This document shows, one piece after another, positions 22,280 through 34,835 of a DNA stretch of 64,000 bases. The position numbers and the translations under genes were made by a program. The first letter of the stretch is position 1, and every line of letters begins with the position of its first letter. This DNA comes from Luidia sarsii (taxonomy: Eukaryota > Echinodermata > Asteroidea > Paxillosida > Luidiidae), in the NCBI GenBank assembly GCA_949987565.1, contig OX465104.1:12334300-12398299 (forward strand). The letters run 5' to 3'. The notes beneath the pieces were generated by a model that ran no database searches, was not told the DNA's origin, and saw only the letters and a program-made list of their open reading frames with translations.

Positions 22280-22510
22280 TGTTCTACATGTATACATGTA
22301 CATGTTCATGTACATGTACAGGTATGTACATGTACATTGTAGTGATTGTACTGTAGGTCGATGTCATTTAATTCACAGTCTTCGAGAAGTCATACAACTA
22401 CAGTACATGATGTACATGTGTATGTAATTGTAATATACTGTAGGCCTACATATACCGGTACATACATGTACATGTATATTTACGAAACATGTGCAAAGCT
22501 GTACATTGTA
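22280..22510. repeat. CATGTA hexamer cluster
   Basis: GTATACATGTACATGTTCATG and GTACATGTACAGGTATGTAC in the first part, GTACATACATGTACATG in the second. Confidence 0.85.
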
Positions 22511-23829
22511 CAATGCACATTACCTCGTACTATGGCAAACACACTTAACCTCGGAATCTGAAATGGTTATCACTTATGTCCCATTATGGGATATAAGGAT
22601 ATTAATGAAAAAAAAAAAATAAATTGTTTTAACGGATCCTTGTCAGAGTGTCAGTTTCTTTCCCTGTGTTTTTTTTTGGAAATGAAATGGAAAACTTTTT
22701 CGACATTGCCTTAAGAAAAGTTCTGCATTGATTGAAACGTCAGGCTCTTTTCTTAACATTTCTCACTCTGAGGACAATGTTCCTGGTTTTGGGCAATACT
22801 TCACTTCCTTTCACAAGCTTGGGGAAAAAATCAAGAATTCCAACTTTTTGGGGAATTTTTTTTCTTAAAGATCAATTTTTCCACCTTGAACTCTTCTCTT
22901 GAGTCTTGCTGGCCACCAAAGGGATATAGGCTGAGAGCAAATGCTGAGCAAGATGTCAAGCCCCTACGGTAGTCAGAGATTTAGTTCACGCAGTCATGCC
23001 GTGCCTGTCTAGTGCGTACATACTGGATGTACCCAAACTACCCATAGGCCGTAACACTATACATTACATGAACATTTACATACTGTGTACTGGCATCTGA
23101 ACCTATTTATTATTTGTGTCTAACCTATCCCTACGTCATTTACTTTAATTGATCCAATTAATTAGGCCTCAGCCCCTGCTGCAGTAGGTCCCAGCACCTT
23201 CAGTTGTCTTTTAATTAAATGTCAGAGCAGGCCACATATTGAGTTTCGAGGTTCGTCACTCTTCAGTAGGCCAGTTCTTTTTGGTACATGTCGTGCTGTT
23301 TGCAAAATTAAACCTTACACCTGTCCTAATTGTCATTCACTGAGTGACAAAATCAATTTTAAAAGTACAAAAATTAGAGAGACTTAGAATTCAATCCAAG
23401 CATGAACTTTCTACATTGCACTCTTCAGGGAAAAAAAATGATATACATGTACATGTAGGCCTAAGGCAATAAGTTTGTTATGTCTTTTAACCAAGACATT
23501 TTCTAGCCTTATTTTTTTCTCTTCAAACAAATAAAGGAAAAAACTGACTGGGAACGTTTTTTGAAAAATGTCAAGAAATCTTTGCCTTGACTTTTTTTTC
23601 TTCTTCTAATCATTGACAAATGTGTTTGAGACTGAGAGTGCCGGAAAGGATTTCATGGGCAGGTCACCGTTAAATGAAGACTTCAGAACCCTCAAATGGA
23701 TCAGGGATTACACGGAGTTACTGTTCGGTAAAGCAGCACAAACCATAGATGCCACATTCACATGCACACTTGGTGTGGTGCCTGGCCTTCACTTATGATT
23801 TGTCCCTTGGTGATTGTGGAAGACTGTGG
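22511..23829. other. Unique AT-rich intergenic DNA, no gene
   Basis: A partial family C right arm (ATTGATTGAAACGTCAGGC) lies near 22730. No gene is supported. Confidence 0.5.
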
Positions 23830-24060
23830 CGGCACAGCCTACATGTACATGTACAAAGACAAATGTTATTTTACATTAATATTGTATTGTACCCTTACCC
23901 TGCACATGTGCATTCAATTCAGTTTCTCTAAGGAATTTTTGGCAGTATCATTTAACCATGTTCATGTACATGTACTGGTCCATGTACCGGGGGTGTACTC
24001 TACATGTACATGTATGTTCTTTGTACACACTAACACAGTATGCAGATGTACATTTGTACA
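23830..24060. repeat. CATGTA hexamer clusters
   Basis: Runs at 23838-23855, 23960-23995 and 24000-24055, with GTACCGGGGGTGTAC variants. Confidence 0.75.
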
Positions 24061-24391
24061 CATTTCATCTTTATTTTCCTGGACAAATATTCTTACAAGA
24101 ACATTTACATACACTATGTTCACAGTACCGTAGACTTTTGATTTAAATTTTGATTACCGTTACTAAATGATCTGAAATTGCTGTATCATGCTGACAAATA
24201 ACACTACACACTGTACATGTTTATGTGGTATACGGGTACACACTATATGTGTGACTGTCCATGCCTTGGTCTATAGATCAAGTTAATGTAAACAGCAATT
24301 TGTAATTGTACGGTATACATTGATCACAATGTGTCACCATTTACTGCTATATTTCACCCCATCTAATGCTGTGACAATATTACAAAGTTTC

Positions 24392-24475
24392 TGTCTTTGA
24401 CAAAGGTCCTGCTACGTGTAAACATGCAGGATTGAAATGTCAGGTCCTGTCCCCCCCCCCTAAAAAAAAAAAAAA
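24392..24475. mobile_element. Family C right arm ending at a C10/A14 junction
   Basis: GACAAAGGTCCTGCTACG..GGATTGAAATGTCAGGTCC, then C10, T, A14. Confidence 0.55.
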
Positions 24476-25219
24476 TAGAAAAATACGTCATTCATGTCAG
24501 TAAGTACATGTTGTTTTCAAAACATATTACTTTACAGTGTACATGTGTAGTGTGTACTAGTGTACTATGTACATGTACATGTAAGCAAATACACCGACAG
24601 GAATAGTTTTAAAAAGGTTGGAACTTGTAGAAGACCAAAAGGCCGAATGGCAGGCAAGTGAGGCATCTGGTGGACTGTTCAATTGCAATTGATAGTATTT
24701 TGTCTGTTTACCCCTTTTCTTGTTTTCCTTGTCGTCGCCTTTTTTTCTTTTTTTCTTTTGGGGGGTTTACCTTCCAACTTCATTGCTAAAAACAAGCTTA
24801 AGTGTTTGCCAAGGTTTGTACGTGCGTTTGTATCCCCCTCTCTCGGTCCAAAATGGGGCGTAGTAGACACTTGTTGGCCCTAGGAAAGAGGATGTCTCTA
24901 AAGGTTTGGACCATGAGGGGAGGAAGGGGAAAATGGAGGGGGAGACATTGGAGTGACAGAACAAATACTCCAGACAAAGAAAGCATCCCCCTTGTTGGAA
25001 TAGTGGGGTCCGTACCATAAGTACCCTGGTCAATAAAGTGTGTGGGAAGTTGTTGTGCTGTGGGGAGGAATGAATGTTCTGTGTAAAATTAGGAGGAAAT
25101 ATTGAGATCTTGTCATGCTCAGAGTGGTTCTGGCAAAGAGCCAGGGATTGAGTCCGGCCAACTTAGAAGGAAGAGTGGAAGCTTTAATTTTATCAATCAA
25201 TCTAACCAACTCGTAATCC
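24476..25219. other. Unique intergenic DNA, no gene
   Basis: A short hexamer run is at 24535-24585. A purine-rich patch lies at about 24885-24960. No gene is supported. Confidence 0.5.
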
Positions 25220-25560
25220 ATCCCAACATGTACATGTAAGTAACACATGTACGGTACATGTACCGGTACACTGTAGTCTGTACATGGTGTACATGTGTGT
25301 GTAAATGTGTACCTCCTGTTCAGTGTACAGGGTGTAGAATTCGCCAATCCCTGGGCCTGGCAATTGTTGCACAGTATGGGGTTGAAATGAAGCAGTTGAT
25401 CGTGTGGCCAAAATGACAGCTGAAATTGTCTTGGGCCAGTGAAAGGACATCACTTACATGTACACACTGTACATGTACATGTATATACTGTACATGTACA
25501 TGTACACCTGTACATGCATACATGTACACTGTATGTACACGGCATACCTGCACATTAGTC
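25220..25560. repeat. CATGTA hexamer clusters
   Basis: 25228-25315 and 25450-25550 are dense. Between them lies about 120 bases of unique sequence. Confidence 0.85.
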
Positions 25561-26515
25561 TACCTGAGTTCATACACTGGGCTAGTAGTACCGTACCGGT
25601 ACATTTAGAAGGCATCCTAGTCCTGAAGTGACCACTTTGCAGTTTAATATGTGACCCTTATGCATTACTCTCAAATCAGGAATTTCTTTTAGGGAACTGT
25701 ACAGAACCAGTATGCAATGGCCTTCTTTCAATCCCTGTGAACATGTATGGTACATGTACTGTTTGTGTACCGGTATTTTACTTAAATTAAATTTCACCAA
25801 TGGGAAAAGATAATTGTCCAAACGTTTTATGTGGGTCTGCTTTTAAGAGGGCACAACAAATGAAGGTTATCTGTAATGGACTTCAACTTTTAACGTTTGT
25901 GTCAACACAGAGATTTGGAATATGAACCCACAATGGAGACCAGAATAGAGAATTTGGGCAAAGTGCTACACTGTAGTTGATGTCTTTTTGACCCAGTAGT
26001 GCCAGTACCCATGAAATTGTACAATGTACATGTACATGTACATGTACTGAACATGGACACACTCATTGTTTAATATGTATCATTGGTGTCATCTATGATC
26101 TAGTACATGTAATTGCCATGTCTGAGTATGTGTGATAACAAATACCCTCCATTTGTGATGGCTCTGAACAAACTCACAAAGTGTGCAGCAGCTGTAGACA
26201 GATGTACACTGTATTTGTTTTGAGTACATGTACATTGTACATGTACATGTACATTGTACCAATAACATCCATCCACCGTACTGTAGTATTTGTCTTTCTC
26301 TTCCCTTCATTTTTTCCCCCAACAGATTTCCCCCACATGTATGCCTCAGTAGTGTGCTGGACTGTCCCCCATGCCCAGTCCGCAAACTGATGCCAAATGT
26401 TGTTGTGTCTTAATAAAAAAATAATAGTACTGAGCTGTGTCTGCAAACTTTACACAAATATTGAAAATAAACAATGTTCAAGGATGCCTTTAGGCATCCA
26501 CACTCAGTATCATGA
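25561..26515. other. Intergenic DNA with two short hexamer arrays, no gene
   Basis: Clean arrays are at 26025-26048 and 26225-26262. No coding frame is supported. Confidence 0.55.
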
Positions 26516-26720
26516 TTGCATATACTGTACATGTACTCTCCCTAGGCACCTAGTACATGTACATGTACATGTAGTTTATGGAGCAGTTTCCCCCCCCCCC
26601 CAAAAAAAGCATCCTAATATTGACTCTAAGAAAAGTCCATTTATTAATTATGTACTTGATTACATGTACATGTACATGTACATGTAATGTACATATACAT
26701 CATGTAGACCTGTTTTCTGT
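26516..26720. repeat. CATGTA clusters around a C12A7 junction
   Basis: Hexamer runs at 26525-26575 and 26660-26705. C12 followed by A7 at 26590-26608. Confidence 0.8.
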
Positions 26721-26989
26721 TATCATTTGTTTTTATCATTGTTACATGTATTTGTGGCTCACCGTATGTGAAGAGGTACAAACATGAATGTTTATGTAAA
26801 TGTATGACCCAAAACTGATTAATTACGGTCTTTGGTTCAAATATGCACTTTGCTCATTGGTTGGAATCGTTTTACATTTAAACACCTTCCCAACCTGAGC
26901 CCCCCCCCCAACACTACATGTACCTGCTCCTTATTGTCTCCACCTCTCCATCTTGGACTGCCGACCTCTTACATAGCACTTTAATACAG

Positions 26990-27385
26990 TACTGTATACA
27001 TACATGTACATGTACATGTACAGTACACTGTGGTACATAGCATGTGCTAGACTTGCCCCCAGGCCCTCCACAAGCCCCCAAAAAAGAATCGAGCTGATAC
27101 AATTTACATTTATTTATGTAGGATGTGATCGGCTAGATTATCTGATAAAGCCCAGGCTAAAGATACTGTACATGTACATGTACATTCACTACATGTACAT
27201 GTATGTTCATTCGCACGTACATGTACTGGTACACTGTTCATGGACTTGTAAATTTGTACATGTGTACGGTCGTGTATATAATGCACAAGTTTGTAATGTA
27301 CTGTACATGTACAGTTGTACATGTACATGTACACACATGTATGTATACAACATGTACATGTACATGTACATGTACTACACGTGTA
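26990..27385. repeat. CATGTA hexamer clusters, long
   Basis: Runs at 26998-27025, 27165-27235 and 27295-27385. The last includes a pure TACATG array of four units. Confidence 0.85.
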
Positions 27386-27640
27386 TATTAACCAAGCAGG
27401 AACTAGACTGGCCCCAAGGCCATTGAGAAAAAAAAATAAACAGAGAGAGCTACATTTCCGTTTCCGAGATGCATTTTCACATGATATTCATATGCAGTGT
27501 ATTTGCTGAGATCATAATCTGTGCTAACGCACTTTCTCCCCCTGTACATGTACAGTACATGTACATGATTGATTGTATGTATGTCAAAAACTAGACTTCC
27601 CCCAGGCCTCCTAGGAGAAAAAAAATACACACTGCCACTA
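27040..27640 (+). repeat. Three copies of a short GACTTGCCCCCAGGCC repeat
   Basis: Copies begin near 27046 (AGACTTGCCCCCAGGCC), 27404 (AGACTGGCCCCAAGGCC) and 27591 (AGACTTCCCCCAGGCC). Each is followed within 25 bases by a run of A. They interleave with the hexamer clusters. They may be remnants of a retroposon 3' end. Confidence 0.5.
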
Positions 27641-28194
27641 TCCTCTGAGTTAGTTATACATGTACATGTCTACGTACATGCTGCGCAGTACAAAAAAGGA
27701 GTAAATTTGCCAGTGGAAATAATGACTGTTTGGAAGCAAGAGTTGTGACTCATTTTGCAAAACAGAGGCTTGAAATCTCCCCCCCCCCCCACCCAAAGGA
27801 ACAAAAAAGGACTTTTTAAATTTTGTACAAACAGCCAGCAGCCGGCAGCCCAGTACAGTACTCAATGTATTTTGTGAAGTTTGAATCATTTTCCTTTTTA
27901 AGAAAAACTTGTGTCGTTGTGGGTTTTACTTTTAACTTGAATTTTGAACTTGAAAACAAATAAAACAATTTTATAACAGGAGCTCTGTGGTATTACTGGA
28001 GGCTCTAAACATTTACAAGTAACATACTGTACTGTACAGTTGTACACAGTTGTGTTATCTAGAGTGCTCAGACAGTGTTGGGGATTCATCCATACAATAA
28101 GATTATCCCAAAATCATGTTTCAAGGGGTACTGCGAAGTGCACTTTGTTTAAAGGGATAACACAACATTGGTCGAGGTCAAAGAATAGCATCCA

Positions 28195-28300
28195 TACATT
28201 GTCTGATCCAACATACATGTACATGTATAGGCATAAAAATTTACAAACATGTACCGGTACATGTACATTGTAGCATACATGTACATGTACCTGTGAACAT
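28195..28300. repeat. CATGTA hexamer cluster
   Basis: TACATGTACATG at 28211-28230 and GTACCGGTACATGTACATTG at 28252-28272, with a further run to 28291. Confidence 0.8.
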
Positions 28301-28638
28301 TTCAGCTCAATCCACCAACCGATCTACATACACATGTACATATCGGAAGGGTTGAAACGTAAATGATTTATTTTACTCTTTTCTCCAAAAATACAGCATT
28401 TTAGGCAGAAATATTTCAGTGCCAGGTTTCTATCATAACCATCTTCAAACTGGATAAGTTTCATGTACATGTACATGTTGTACATTTGTAAATCTGTGAA
28501 CATTTCTGTTTTTCAATCTTGCCAATGTTGTGTAGGAGCTTTAAGGGACTCATGGGACTGTACTCAACTGTAGGTGAATGAGCATTACAGTACCTTAATT
28601 AAACTTGAATTCGGTGCACGTACACACATAGCAGCTTC
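28301..28638. other. Unique intergenic DNA, no gene
   Basis: One short hexamer run near 28464-28485. No gene is seen. Confidence 0.5.
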
Positions 28639-29045
28639 TTGGAATCCATTTATCTACATGAAATCATGATTAATGTGTCTGGAAGACATTACCCAAGCCA
28701 CGCTCAATTTGGATACAGTTCTGAAAATGAAACTGGTGAACGCTCCTTCAAATTCTCAGAAGCCAGGTCGTGGAATGGCCTTCCACTTGCCATTAATATC
28801 TTGCCAAATTGCCAGACTTAAAAACCACGTCAAGAAGCACATTCTTAATTCAAATCATCTACATTGTATTACAGTCATTGTGTTTGATAAAAGCCTAACA
28901 TAATATCCATTTTTTATTTATTTTTTCAATATACATGTAGTTTTTGTTTCTATCATGGATACCTTATGTACATCATGTACATGTGTATGTTATTTTTACT
29001 GTCTTGTATTTGAACTGAGGGGCTCTATGGAAAGCAGCGAAGTTT
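28639..29045 (+). pseudogene. Decayed 3' end of a LINE (non-LTR) retrotransposon
   Basis: The open stretch at 28639-28818 contains the C-terminal signature of LINE reverse-transcriptase ORFs: GERSFKFSEARSWNGLPL then a short hydrophobic link. It stops just before the expected F-K motif; the next frame continues LKNHVKKHIL (from about 28821), so one small frameshift separates them. About 150 bases on, GGGGCTCTATGGAAAGCAG resembles the 3' UTR of CR1/L2-type LINEs. The rest of the element is absent, which is typical of 5' truncation. Family assignment is uncertain. Confidence 0.7.
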
Positions 29046-30034
29046 ACCCTCATTAATATTACTGAAATAAATAAATTAGTAAGTTCCTTGAATTTGAATA
29101 TTAATCCAATTGAGAAAAGATTCCAAGTTTGTTTGCCTGTGAGGTGAGATAAATGACGTGATTCTCTATCTTTCTCTCCACCTCCCTCTCCATTTTTCGT
29201 ACTTCTCAGGGATGCTAAGAGTTCACCAAGCAGCTGTTGCATTGCCAGGGGGAGGAGAAAGGAGCGACATGCATATAGCTCCCTGTCACAGCGATCACCG
29301 GGGAGAGGTTGCCGGGGACGAAGCATCATGAGTGACGACGAGTCCAATGGAAGATGGCGTTGTGCATCAATATCTTAGGGTTGAAGGCTCTCTGGAGGCA
29401 GATGAATCATAGTGTCTCCAATGAGGAGAGGAATAAGTTGAAGGAAAAGGGAAAACTCGGAGGAAAAAAATCCCCCAAAACCTGATGGAAACCTGCCTTT
29501 TGATCACCATGGAAACTCGGGAGAAGGCTACGCTGATATGGGAGAAACAAAGTCCGTCAGTCTTAGGAGGAAACTGCACACAAATTGAAGTGTTTGTGGT
29601 TGTCTGATCAAAAAGTTTCACAATTGAAAGAAAGGAACAAAAGAGAAAGGTCTTTTGTTCAAAATGTACAGAAGATTTGTACTCAGCTTTGACAGCATAT
29701 TAAGATGATGTGGCAGATTTTATCTTTCATGTATTTGTTTCCTATTTGGGGTTGCGGACTTGTGTAGTGATACAGCGATGCTGAGTAATAGATGCCTTCG
29801 AAATTGCTTCAACCCAATGATGATTGAGTAGCTATATGTATGTAGTGCAAGCCTCTGTCAAAAGCCTCTGCAAAAATCTGTAAAAAGACATTCTTTTCAG
29901 TCTGTTTCTTTGTGTAAAAATGTTTAATATGAAACTTTGGTGGCGAGGGGACAGAGGGGTTATTTTTTTTCTTCAGATCTCCGTAGCATCCATCCAGAAT
30001 TTCATAATTTTGTTCATATCAATCACAACTCCAG
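29046..30034. other. Unique intergenic DNA, no gene
   Basis: No supported coding frame. A pyrimidine-rich stretch lies around 29160-29210. Confidence 0.5.
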
Positions 30035-30178
30035 CAGTCGATTTCACCAAACTCATCGCAACTTACCATTCATCTCAAGACAATGAGCGATGCACAAAAA
30101 AACATACGGCCTATCACAATTTACGATGGGTTATCAATCGTAAGTTGAGTTACGAAGGCTTTGTGAAATCCACCCCAG
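30035..30178 (+). mobile_element. Foldback family D copy, clean
   Basis: TCGATTTCACCAAACTCATC at the left and AAGGCTTTGTGAAATCCACC at the right, with ATGGGTTATCAATCGTAAG inside. No hexamer insertion. Confidence 0.8.
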
Positions 30179-31589
30179 AATGCATAATTTGAAGATTTCC
30201 ATTTGAAGATTTCTGGTTTTAAAAGCTTTATCTCGCACACGTTCCATGTCACAGTTTGCATGTACATGTAATTCTATCGGGGTTTTTTTGGCCCCTCCAG
30301 GCCTCTATTTTCGTGGGGGAAAAAACAACAATATCGTATTGCAAAATGTTGAGAGGGGACATGTGTAGAGGAGAGGGCAAGTCTAGAGCCTCACAATCTA
30401 CACGGTGCACCAAAGCATTGGCCAGTTTTGAAAGTGGGCCTAATGGCATGGAATTTACATGTATTCACAGCGTGCGAAACAAGAAATGCTGAGCACTGCT
30501 GATTGCAGAAAATTCTCTGCACAGTGCCGAGGTGAGCGAGGCATTTTCAGGCTCCTGCAGGAATTGTTTTGCTTGATGGGGTGAATGCAGAATTTCTTTG
30601 CTTATGTATGTGCTGTGTGTAAAAACATGGCATGGACAGCAAGAACTACATGTAGCTCTTTCCTTATGAGGACCCGCTTACAGCGGATCGAGCAAAGTGC
30701 ACTTCTGGCCAGCAAGCCGCTGGCAGCGGCTTGTTTGTAAACCTGCAAATAAATGCGGTCCGAAGTCACTGATACACTACGTAGTTGAAGAGTTACTGGG
30801 GAAGCTGAAAGATATTCCATGAAATTGGGCCCTGTTTTTACCTAGTAGAAGTGTATGGAAATCTATCCAGACTTGGCAAATTCTGTGCAGAGTAATTGAA
30901 TCCAATCCGTGCTGTAATGACAGTATGTGGGTCTGCACACAGTAAGCACGTGTGCAGAACGGAAAACAAAAATATTCCATTCATTTTGGAATGGGAAAAA
31001 TTGGTGTCTCTTTTAAACACCTCGATTCCTGTTTGTCCTCTTCTTCATATTCACCATTTGCATCAGTTTGAGCTTGTTTTGTGAGCTCCAGACTGGCTCT
31101 ATTAGTTTTTTAAATGATGATTACAAATCGCTGTCCATTTTGTAATAAATAAGTCGGTGGGAATAGGGGGGAAAAGACCAGAATTTACCTCAAGTAGGCT
31201 TCATTTTCACAAGAAGAAGATAATTCAGTATGAGTGAGTAGCATCACTTTGTGGAACTAATAAACATAAAATGAGAATAAAATGAAGTTATAGACCTATG
31301 CAAATACTTTATCACTGCCAGTACATGTACATGTAATACACTCATTGATCCTTTGCCATTGAAAATTGTCAGGCAAAGTTTATGTGGGAAGAAAAGTGAT
31401 GGTTTTTGAAAGAATGGTCCCTCCTGTAGTTTCACCCCAGACCCAACACTTGAGTAGCTGCATCCAAATTGAACCTGCTATAGTACAATGCAGATAAAAA
31501 TAGCTCAATCACTGTTTTACTTCGGGATTATATCTGATGTGACATCGCATTCATAAAGTAGCACTCTTTCTACGGCTTCAAGTCTATTC
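30179..31589. other. Unique intergenic DNA, no gene
   Basis: The last scattered hexamer runs of the left half occur here (30260, 31320). A family E end fragment (CATGAAATTGGGCCC) is near 30820. No gene is supported. Confidence 0.5.
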
Positions 31590-31815
31590 TAGAGACGTGT
31601 TTTTGAGAAAAACCACTGCGGTGAGTCGTAACTCAAACTCACCGGGGAGGCAGGGACTGACTGATTGCGTCGGGGATTAGTCACCCTGGCGCCCTCGGGA
31701 CATTACGAGTCCTACGAGTGGGAGTTCCGCTGCGCCTGATGATGTCATCATGAGGCTATTGCCGGCCTCCGTGGCTGAATAAACACAGTTGTTTGGCTCG
31801 CGCCAATGACGCAAA
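31590..31815. promoter_or_regulatory. GC-rich repeat-free block, candidate enhancer
   Basis: Within about 220 bases: paired Runx-like AACCACTGCGGTGAG, GGATTAGTC (Otx/Gsc type), the odd palindrome ATGATGTCATCAT (ATF/AP-1 type) and ATAAACA (Fox type), with many CG dinucleotides. No coding frame fits. Clustering of these sites suggests a regulatory module; this is inference. Confidence 0.35.
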
Positions 31816-33509
31816 GTTGAAAAAAGGAGAGGGGGGAATCATTTGCAGGTCTGTGATGTCCTTTGTTTGTTGCAAGTGACATGTTTTTGTCTGGCACAAT
31901 GTACACCCACCAGAAACTGCATCAACGTGGATGTACACACCTGTACAAGACAGTGCTTTGACATGTTTTGACCGAGGCAATATAATAATGATAATTTCAC
32001 TAAATGTCACATAGACCATCTGTGATGTCAATTTTTTTTTAAAGTTTGACTGCATACCCCCTGAGTTGGTGGCATGTGGCTATGTTCCAGTGGCATGTTT
32101 CAAATCACTTCCTGACATTTACTTTAGCGTAGCGATCATTATTAAAAAAAAAAGTTGCATGGCTAGTCTTGGGTTCAAGCCACTCTGGAATATTAATGGC
32201 TCCAATTTGTTTGATTTATTTTGTGCCCGCTTGTTTAATCATGTTGGTGGGATGGTTGGAGTTTGGTGGGCTGGATCTTTGCTGGCCGTCAAATGATGTC
32301 ATCCGAGGGCCGTTATGTCTGATGTCATCCCGCTTGTGCGTCATGATTTCCCAATCAATGTCCCTGTCGCTGCTGTTGCCTTGATGAACACCCACTGATT
32401 AATGGATCCAGGCCGTGCGGTTTGAATGGTGCTGATGTGAAGAACACAGCTGGACAACCGTATCGGCGTTTCACCATATTGGAATTGTCGTATCTCAAGT
32501 GGAGGCCGTTTGTCACACTGTATGTCAGCCTTGTCCTTGTGATTTCCGTTAAGCGCACACCAACACAATCCAGTGCACTCATTTCTGCTGTTTGCTCCTG
32601 TACGCTTGTAACTCAAACTTCTACTTTTTGTCTGGAACACATTAATCAGTGAATGTGAATTGTGTACAAGTCTCTGTGATAACTTTGAAACCATTGTTTA
32701 TTTGGTTAACTTCACTCAAAACTGATCATGGTATGAAGAGCTTCAAAAGAGGAAGGACCGAGATTCCTCCGAAAAGAGGGAAGTGGATCTTGGGGTTGAG
32801 GAAAAAAGCAGTGGTTGGCACAGCTTTAATCAGTGCGAGAAACCTTGGCTCCCCTTTCATCTTCACTCGCAAAACCTCGCCATCAAAAAAACCAAGGAGC
32901 CTGCCAGATTTCTCTCCAAACTTGGGGGTATTATATACAGAATCATCCTTATTACTCTCTCAAATTCATCTTTGTTTTTCTCACATGAAGACACTCAGCT
33001 AGCCATGTACATTAGCTACAGCTGAGAAAAATCCTCCATTGTCTAATCTACTGTGGCCTTGAGAGGACACCCCTTTAAAAAACCTATTTTTACAAATAGC
33101 TGCTGATATTATGCAGTGCTGTGTGGCAGGAAGCAAGAGCAGACTGCAATTTATTTCATTAGTGATGAGAGATGTCTCCTAGAAGGCACCAGTGAATGGG
33201 AAAAAAAATTAAGAAGTCATGCCACAATCTTTTGCTCTACTTTTTTCCGCCCGGCTGGTTATTGCCAGAGGCATTTCAAATCCACTCTCCACGAAGGAAG
33301 CAATCATACAATTTAATGGCAGTGCTGACGAAATGATTACAAGTGATGCTCACTTCTCATACAAGCTATAACAAAACAAACATATATTTACTCCACTCAT
33401 CACTCAACTGACTTATATACAATGGAGGACAAATCTAAATATCAGTTCATCATGTCGCATAATTCAGGAATCAGAAATTAGGGATTTAAACAAAAAATCT
33501 AAACAAAGA
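31816..33509. other. Unique intergenic DNA, no gene
   Basis: No supported frame, RNA gene or recognised element. Confidence 0.5.
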
Positions 33510-33635
33510 AGGGGATCTGACGTTCAATCATAGCAGGGCCTTTGAGGACAGTCTGGCTATGATCGAAGTGTCAATTTTTTAGTCGTTTTACAGTGTACAC
33601 ACACATGTAGTCAGTAAGCAGTTTGCAACATTTTT
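33510..33635. mobile_element. Foldback family C, full hairpin plus right tail
   Basis: ATCTGACGTTCAATCATAGC and CTATGATCGAAGTGTCAAT pair around GGGCCTTTGAGGACAGTCTG. The tail CAGTAAGCAGTTTGCAACAT is present. Confidence 0.65.
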
Positions 33636-34589
33636 TTTATGTTCCTTTAAGTTTCCATTGGAGTTCGCTTTGAGAGACAGTGGACGATAAATTGAGCAGT
33701 TGCCTGTGCAAGAGACTGCCAAGATTCATGGCCGAAATGCTGTGAGCTGAATTATGTTGTATCAAGTTTCCCAGCTCAGCGTGGAATTTCAGTGCAATGT
33801 TGTGTTTCAGCTCCAAAATCGGGAGACTGTACGCATGGTGCCATTTGTGGAGAGCACACCCCCTCCCCCCGAGCCATAAGATTACAGCCCATTGGCCCAT
33901 GCATTTTGCACTCTTTCATCGATATTTTAAGATGGTGGCGTGATGGTGTAAAGGTCTATTTCATTGCTTTGCCGGTGCGCGCCATTGTGAGCTTGCATGT
34001 GTGTCATTGTATTCATATTTCTTATCTGATAAGAAATATAATTTAGCAGTTGATTTGGCCAATGCACGGAATCGGTATGAATTATCACACCTATAATGGT
34101 AGGTAACCCTTCATGAGTTCAGTTATGTTGCATCCTAAAGCTTTGTGAAATGATGATCCATGCTAGACCTTCTCAGTACAATCATTACCAGTGGCCCCTT
34201 AACATAAAGACCGATTAGACAACATCATTATGGCATCCTGTAGGTAAGGAACAACACTGTGCAGAGGATGTACCAACAAAACATGCATGCTACGATGCTA
34301 CCCTGTACACATAACGGGCAGCCCAGTTTTAATACCAAATCTGACAGTCTCACTACTCTCCCCATAACAGGGATTGTAGTCTATATGACCTCCCTATATA
34401 GTGCTCCTGTGAAGCATTGCAATCATAATGACTCTTGATACATGGCTCGCAGATGCATCAATATCTACTCTAGCCTACATACGTCAGTCTGAGCTATGGG
34501 ATCTGTATTTGTTATACTGGGTTATGACATTGTTATTACAGCAGTTTGAAAAAACCCAAAGCTTACACGTACGTTCTGATTCATACCAA
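33636..34589. other. Intergenic DNA, no gene
   Basis: A degraded family D end (CCTAAAGCTTTGTGAAATG, about 34135-34152) is present. Nothing coding is supported. Confidence 0.45.
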
Positions 34590-34835
34590 TCCCCAGGATG
34601 GACATGTACATGTGTGTCCCCATTGCATGCACATGTACATGTACCTGGTACATGTACATGTATGTACATGTGTGTTCCTACTGCATGTGCGATACATTTA
34701 CATGTACATGTGTCTTCCTACTGCATGTACATGTACACCATGTACATGTACGTGTACATGTGTCTCCCTACTGCATGTACTGCATGTGTCCCTAGTGCCT
34801 GTTCATGTACATACACATGTACATGTGTACACCTC
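34590..34835. repeat. Isolated CATGTA cluster with a TGTGT-CTACTGCATG higher-order repeat
   Basis: Here the hexamer runs alternate with a longer unit, ACATGTGTsTyCCTACTGCATG, repeated about five times at 30-60 base spacing. It is the only strong hexamer cluster right of 31.4 kb. Confidence 0.8.
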
